From DASXYG01 sp036502625 (GTDB taxonomy: Bacteria > Actinomycetota > Actinomycetes > Streptosporangiales > Streptosporangiaceae): a DNA stretch of 64,000 nt. The notes beneath the pieces were generated by a model, which made no database searches, was not told the DNA's origin, and was given only the letters and a program-made list of their open reading frames with translations. The stretch is taken from contig DASXYG010000130.1 of NCBI GenBank assembly GCA_036502625.1, positions 1 through 64,000 of the forward strand. Reading direction: 5' to 3'. This document shows positions 61,362 to 64,000 of the stretch, one piece after another; positions within the stretch are counted from its first letter, which is position 1, and each line of letters begins with the position of its first letter. Both the position numbers and the translations under genes were made by a program.

Positions 61362-62312
61362 TCACTTCCTGATGCGGGCTAGGCGCCGCAGGAGCCCGGC
61401 GAGGCCGGTGGGCGCCACGAACATGACGACGATGATCAGCAGGCCGAAGATGATCCCCGGCGCGGCCTCGTTGACGTCCTGGGAGACGCTCGGCACGAAC
61501 ATCACGAAGAAACCGCCGAACACGGGCCCGGACATCGATCCGAGCCCGCCCACGACGAGCCCGGCCAGCAGCGTGATGGACAGCACGACGGTGAACGAGT
61601 CCGGCGACACGAACCCGATCACCCAGGCGTAGACGGCGCCCGCGACCCCGGCGAGCATGGCGCTCCACGCGAACGCGAGCGTCTTGTAGAACGCCAGCCG
61701 TACGCCCATCACCTCGGCGGCCGTCTCGTTCTCCCGTACGGCGAGCAGCGCGCGGCCCACCCGCGACCGCATCAGCGAGCGCACCAGCCAGAACGACACG
61801 ACGGCGACGGCCAGCGCGCAGAAGTACAGCCACTGGTCCTGCGCCAGCCCCGTCCACGCGGGCGCGTCCGGCTTCGTGATCGTCAGCCCCATCGAGCCGC
61901 CGGTCAGCGACCCGAACCGCTTGAGGAACGGCTGGAGGAACAGCGCCACCGACAGCGTGACCAGCGCGAGGTACAGCCCGCGCAGCCGCAGCGCGGGCAC
62001 GCCGAACGCGAACCCGACCGCGAAGCACAGCACGCCCGCCACGACGAGCGTCACCGGGTACGGCACCACGTGCCGGAACATCAGTACGGCCGTCGCGTAC
62101 GCGCCGAGGGCGAAGAACGCGCCGTGCCCGAGCGAGATCTGCCCGCTGTAGCCGACCAGCAGGTTCAGCCCCAGCAGCGCCACCGCATACACGAGCACCA
62201 GCGAGAACTCGAAGTTCCAGAACGGCACGAAGTAGAACGGCGCGTACAGCGCCGCGGCGGCCAGCACGATCCCGCCCGCCCACCGCGCCCACCGGACCTG
62301 GCGCGCGGTCAT
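61362..62312 (-). CDS. livM: Branched-chain amino acid ABC transporter permease, LivM type
   Basis: A 316-residue LivM-like permease with about nine or ten membrane segments. Motifs include NLLVGYSGQISLGHGAFFALG, a family hallmark, and the coupling loop RSLMRSRVGRALLAVRENET followed by AAEVMGVRLAFYKTLAFAWSA. GLGSMSGPVFGGFFVMFVPS appears late. The start at 62312 overlaps the LivH stop (ATGA), and the stop is adjacent to the lipoprotein start, so translation is coupled along the operon. A fused ATPase, as occurs in some LivM-LivG proteins, is absent. Confidence 0.94.
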   Translation of the reverse strand: MTARQVRWARWAGGIVLAAAALYAPFYFVPFWNFEFSLVLVYAVALLGLNLLVGYSGQISLGHGAFFALGAYATAVLMFRHVVPYPVTLVVAGVLCFAVGFAFGVPALRLRGLYLALVTLSVALFLQPFLKRFGSLTGGSMGLTITKPDAPAWTGLAQDQWLYFCALAVAVVSFWLVRSLMRSRVGRALLAVRENETAAEVMGVRLAFYKTLAFAWSAMLAGVAGAVYAWVIGFVSPDSFTVVLSITLLAGLVVGGLGSMSGPVFGGFFVMFVPSVSQDVNEAAPGIIFGLLIIVVMFVAPTGLAGLLRRLARIRK

Positions 62313-63190
62313 GCGCGTTCCACGGTGGGCCGGCCGAACAGGCCCTGCGGCCGCAGCAGCAGCACGACCAGGATGATCACCAGCGGCACGCCGACCTTCA
62401 GGTCCGACCCGACGAACCCGATGTACGCGCCCGCGAGCGTCTCCGCGACGCCCACGATCAGCCCGCCGATGACCACCCCGACCGGGCTGTCGAACCCGCC
62501 CAGCGTGGCCGCGGCGAACGCGTAGATGAGGACGCCGCTCATCATGTTCGGCTCCAGGAACAGCAGCGGCGCGACGAGGATCCCGGACAGCGCGCCCGCC
62601 GTCGCGGCCAGCCCCCAGCCGAGCGCGAGAATCCGGCCCACCCGTACGCCCGACAGCCGCGCCGACACCGGGTCGCCGGACACCGCGCGCATGCCGAGCC
62701 CGATCTTCGTGTGCTGGAACAGCAGGTACAGCAGCCCCATGACCACCGCGACCACCCCGAGGATGCCGAGCGTCCCGTAGCCGAACTGCACGCCGCCGAG
62801 GTTCAGCGCGCCGCCGGGGAACGGGTTCGGGAAGTCCTTGATCAGGAACGACCAGAAGAACCCGGCGGCGGCGTTCACGAACACGAACAGCCCGACCGTC
62901 ACGATCACCACCGTCAGCTCGGGCGCGCCCTCGACCGGCCTGATGATGATCCGCTCGATCAGCATCCCGCCGGCGAAGGAGATCAGCAGCGTCGTCGGCA
63001 GCGCCAGCCAGAACGACATGCCGGAGTGCACGAGCTGCCAGGCGATGTACGTGGAGAACATCGCCATCTCGCCCTGCGCGAGGTTCACGATGCCGGTGAA
63101 CCGGTAGATCAGCGCGAGCGCCAGCGCCAGGCTCGCGTAGATGGCCCCGGACCCGAGCCCCTGGACGACCTGCTGGAGGAAGTTCACCAT
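62309..63190 (-). CDS. livH: Branched-chain amino acid ABC transporter permease, LivH type
   Basis: A 293-residue LivH-like permease. The N-terminus GLGSGAIYASLALALALIYR followed by FTGIVNLAQGEMAMFSTYIA is the family signature. The coupling region QHTKIGLGMRAVSGDPVSAR and LSGVRVGRILALGWGLAATA follows, then AAATLGGFDSPVGVVIGGLI. About eight membrane helices are present. AGGGGG lies before the ATG and starts within the LivF stop region, nine bases after that stop. It pairs with LivM to form the membrane channel. Confidence 0.95.
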   Translation of the reverse strand: MVNFLQQVVQGLGSGAIYASLALALALIYRFTGIVNLAQGEMAMFSTYIAWQLVHSGMSFWLALPTTLLISFAGGMLIERIIIRPVEGAPELTVVIVTVGLFVFVNAAAGFFWSFLIKDFPNPFPGGALNLGGVQFGYGTLGILGVVAVVMGLLYLLFQHTKIGLGMRAVSGDPVSARLSGVRVGRILALGWGLAATAGALSGILVAPLLFLEPNMMSGVLIYAFAAATLGGFDSPVGVVIGGLIVGVAETLAGAYIGFVGSDLKVGVPLVIILVVLLLRPQGLFGRPTVERA

Positions 63191-63199
63191 CGCGACCCC

Positions 63200-63934
63200 C
63201 TAGACCCGGTATCCGAGGTACGCCTGCGCGACCTGCTCGTCCGCGCGGATGTCCGCCGCGGAGCCGGACAGCACGATGCGCCCGGTCTCCAGGACGTGCG
63301 CTTGATGCGCGATGCCCAGCGCGAGGTGCGCGTTCTGCTCGACGACGACCACGGTGGTGCGCTCGTCCGCGTTGATCGCCGCGACGATGCCGAACAGCTC
63401 GCGCGTGAGGATGGGCGACAGGCCGAGCGACGGCTCGTCGAGCAGCAGCAGCCTGGGCCGCAGCATGAGCGCCCGCCCGATGGCCAGCATCTGCTGCTCC
63501 CCGCCGGACAGGCTTCCGGCCACCTGGCGACGCCGTTCCCGCAGGGCGGGGAAGTGGTCGTAGACGCGGTCGAGGTCCGTACGTATGGCCGCGGCGGGTT
63601 CCCGCCGCACGTACGCCCCGACGCGGAGGTTCTCCTCGACGCTGAGCTGCGTGAACGTGCCGCGCCCCTCGGGCACGTGCGCGACGCCGAGCCGCGCGAT
63701 CGCCTCAGGCGCGCGCCCGAGGAGGTTCGTCCCGCCCAGGGTGACGGTGCCGCGCCCCCGCACCATCCCGCAGAGCGCCCGCAGGGTGGTGGTCTTCCCC
63801 GCCCCGTTAGGCCCGAGAATCGCGCAGATCTCCCCTTCGCCGACGGAGAACCCCAGCCCGTGCAGGACGCGAGAGCCGCCGTACCCGGCGTAGAGGTCCG
63901 CGACGTGGAGGAAGGGGGCCGCGCCCTCGGGCAC
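63200..63934 (-). CDS. livF: Branched-chain amino acid ABC transporter ATP-binding protein, LivF type (start uncertain, near edge)
   Basis: At least 244 residues of a LivF ATPase. Walker A is AILGPNGAGKTTTLRAL, the signature is AGSLSGGEQQMLAIGRAL, Walker B is LLLLDEPSLGLSP, and the H-loop region has VVVVEQNAHLALGIAHQA. GVAHVPEGRGTFTQLSVEENL is typical of LivF. The GTG at 63934 gives a normal-length protein, but its ribosome site is weak and the reading frame stays open to the window edge (SPENAANADSNQPGNPSEPV), so the protein may start outside the window or carry an acidic N-terminal extension. A LivG partner would be expected upstream, beyond the edge. Confidence 0.9.
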   Translation of the reverse strand: MPEGAAPFLHVADLYAGYGGSRVLHGLGFSVGEGEICAILGPNGAGKTTTLRALCGMVRGRGTVTLGGTNLLGRAPEAIARLGVAHVPEGRGTFTQLSVEENLRVGAYVRREPAAAIRTDLDRVYDHFPALRERRRQVAGSLSGGEQQMLAIGRALMLRPRLLLLDEPSLGLSPILTRELFGIVAAINADERTTVVVVEQNAHLALGIAHQAHVLETGRIVLSGSAADIRADEQVAQAYLGYRV

Positions 63935-64000
63935 GGGCTCGGACGGGTTCCCGGGTTGGTTCGAGTCCGCGTTCGCCGCGTTTTCGGGCGAGGCCGGGGG

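Overview
The window is a very GC-rich (roughly 70-75%) stretch of actinobacterial chromosome. Frequent GTG starts, stop-start overlaps of 4 or 8 bases, a Scr1-type helix-turn-helix/DUF397 pair, a ROK-controlled sugar importer and an actinobacterial dnaE1 fit a filamentous actinomycete, perhaps an Actinomadura-like member of the Streptosporangiales (an inference from gene style, not a database match). I saw no tRNA, rRNA, transposase, integrase or CRISPR.

Layout. 0-22 kb is mostly housekeeping and metabolic genes: dnaE, an isochorismatase-like hydrolase behind palindromic operator candidates, a universal stress protein, a three-gene membrane protein/regulator operon, an FAD monooxygenase, an amidohydrolase, a Tat-exported PhoD phosphatase, an LLM flavin oxidoreductase, a GrpB protein, an isocitrate/isopropylmalate-type dehydrogenase, a two-component system divergent from a flavin electron-transfer operon (ferric reductase-like protein, FMN-binding protein, ApbE), an enoyl-CoA hydratase/VOC pair and a small channel-like protein.

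22.4-39.4 kb is the most unusual part: six tightly packed co-directional genes. Two are paralogous cytoplasmic trypsin-fold serine proteases with matching N- and C-terminal modules. The third is a 1138-residue beta-rich protein recalling DUF6603, and the last three are proteins of 1124, 1738 and 616 residues that I cannot assign. None has a signal peptide or clear membrane helix. I treat this as the best candidate for an undescribed multi-protein system; one idea, not proven, is protease-gated activation of a membrane-acting protein.

39.4-45.3 kb holds an HxlR/MFS divergent pair with a shared palindrome, a D-threonine-aldolase/alanine-racemase-like enzyme, and an MGDG-synthase-like glycosyltransferase flanked by inverted repeats of about 440 bp. 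45.4-52.5 kb is a six-gene sugar or polyol operon (ROK regulator, ABC ATPase, permease, lipoprotein, Gfo/Idh dehydrogenase, sugar isomerase-like), divergent from a secreted SGNH hydrolase.

54-59.3 kb looks acquired and lower in GC: HTH/DUF397 regulators, a 62-residue orphan, and a radical SAM - kinase-like - PIMT-like methyltransferase set reminiscent of peptide-modification clusters, but with no precursor I can defend. A small toxin-antitoxin-like pair follows, then a branched-chain amino acid type ABC importer running off the right edge.

A dispersed repeat family with core GGCCGCGCTNCGCGCGAC occurs in at least five places: a tandem array of ~192 bp period at 13 kb, the inverted arms around the glycosyltransferase, a ~148 bp period array at 55.5 kb with alternating subtypes, and a single copy at 59.3 kb. 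A 12-bp repeat array at 12.8 kb seems to have expanded from one segment of it. These repeats fill nearly all of the long gene-free stretches.
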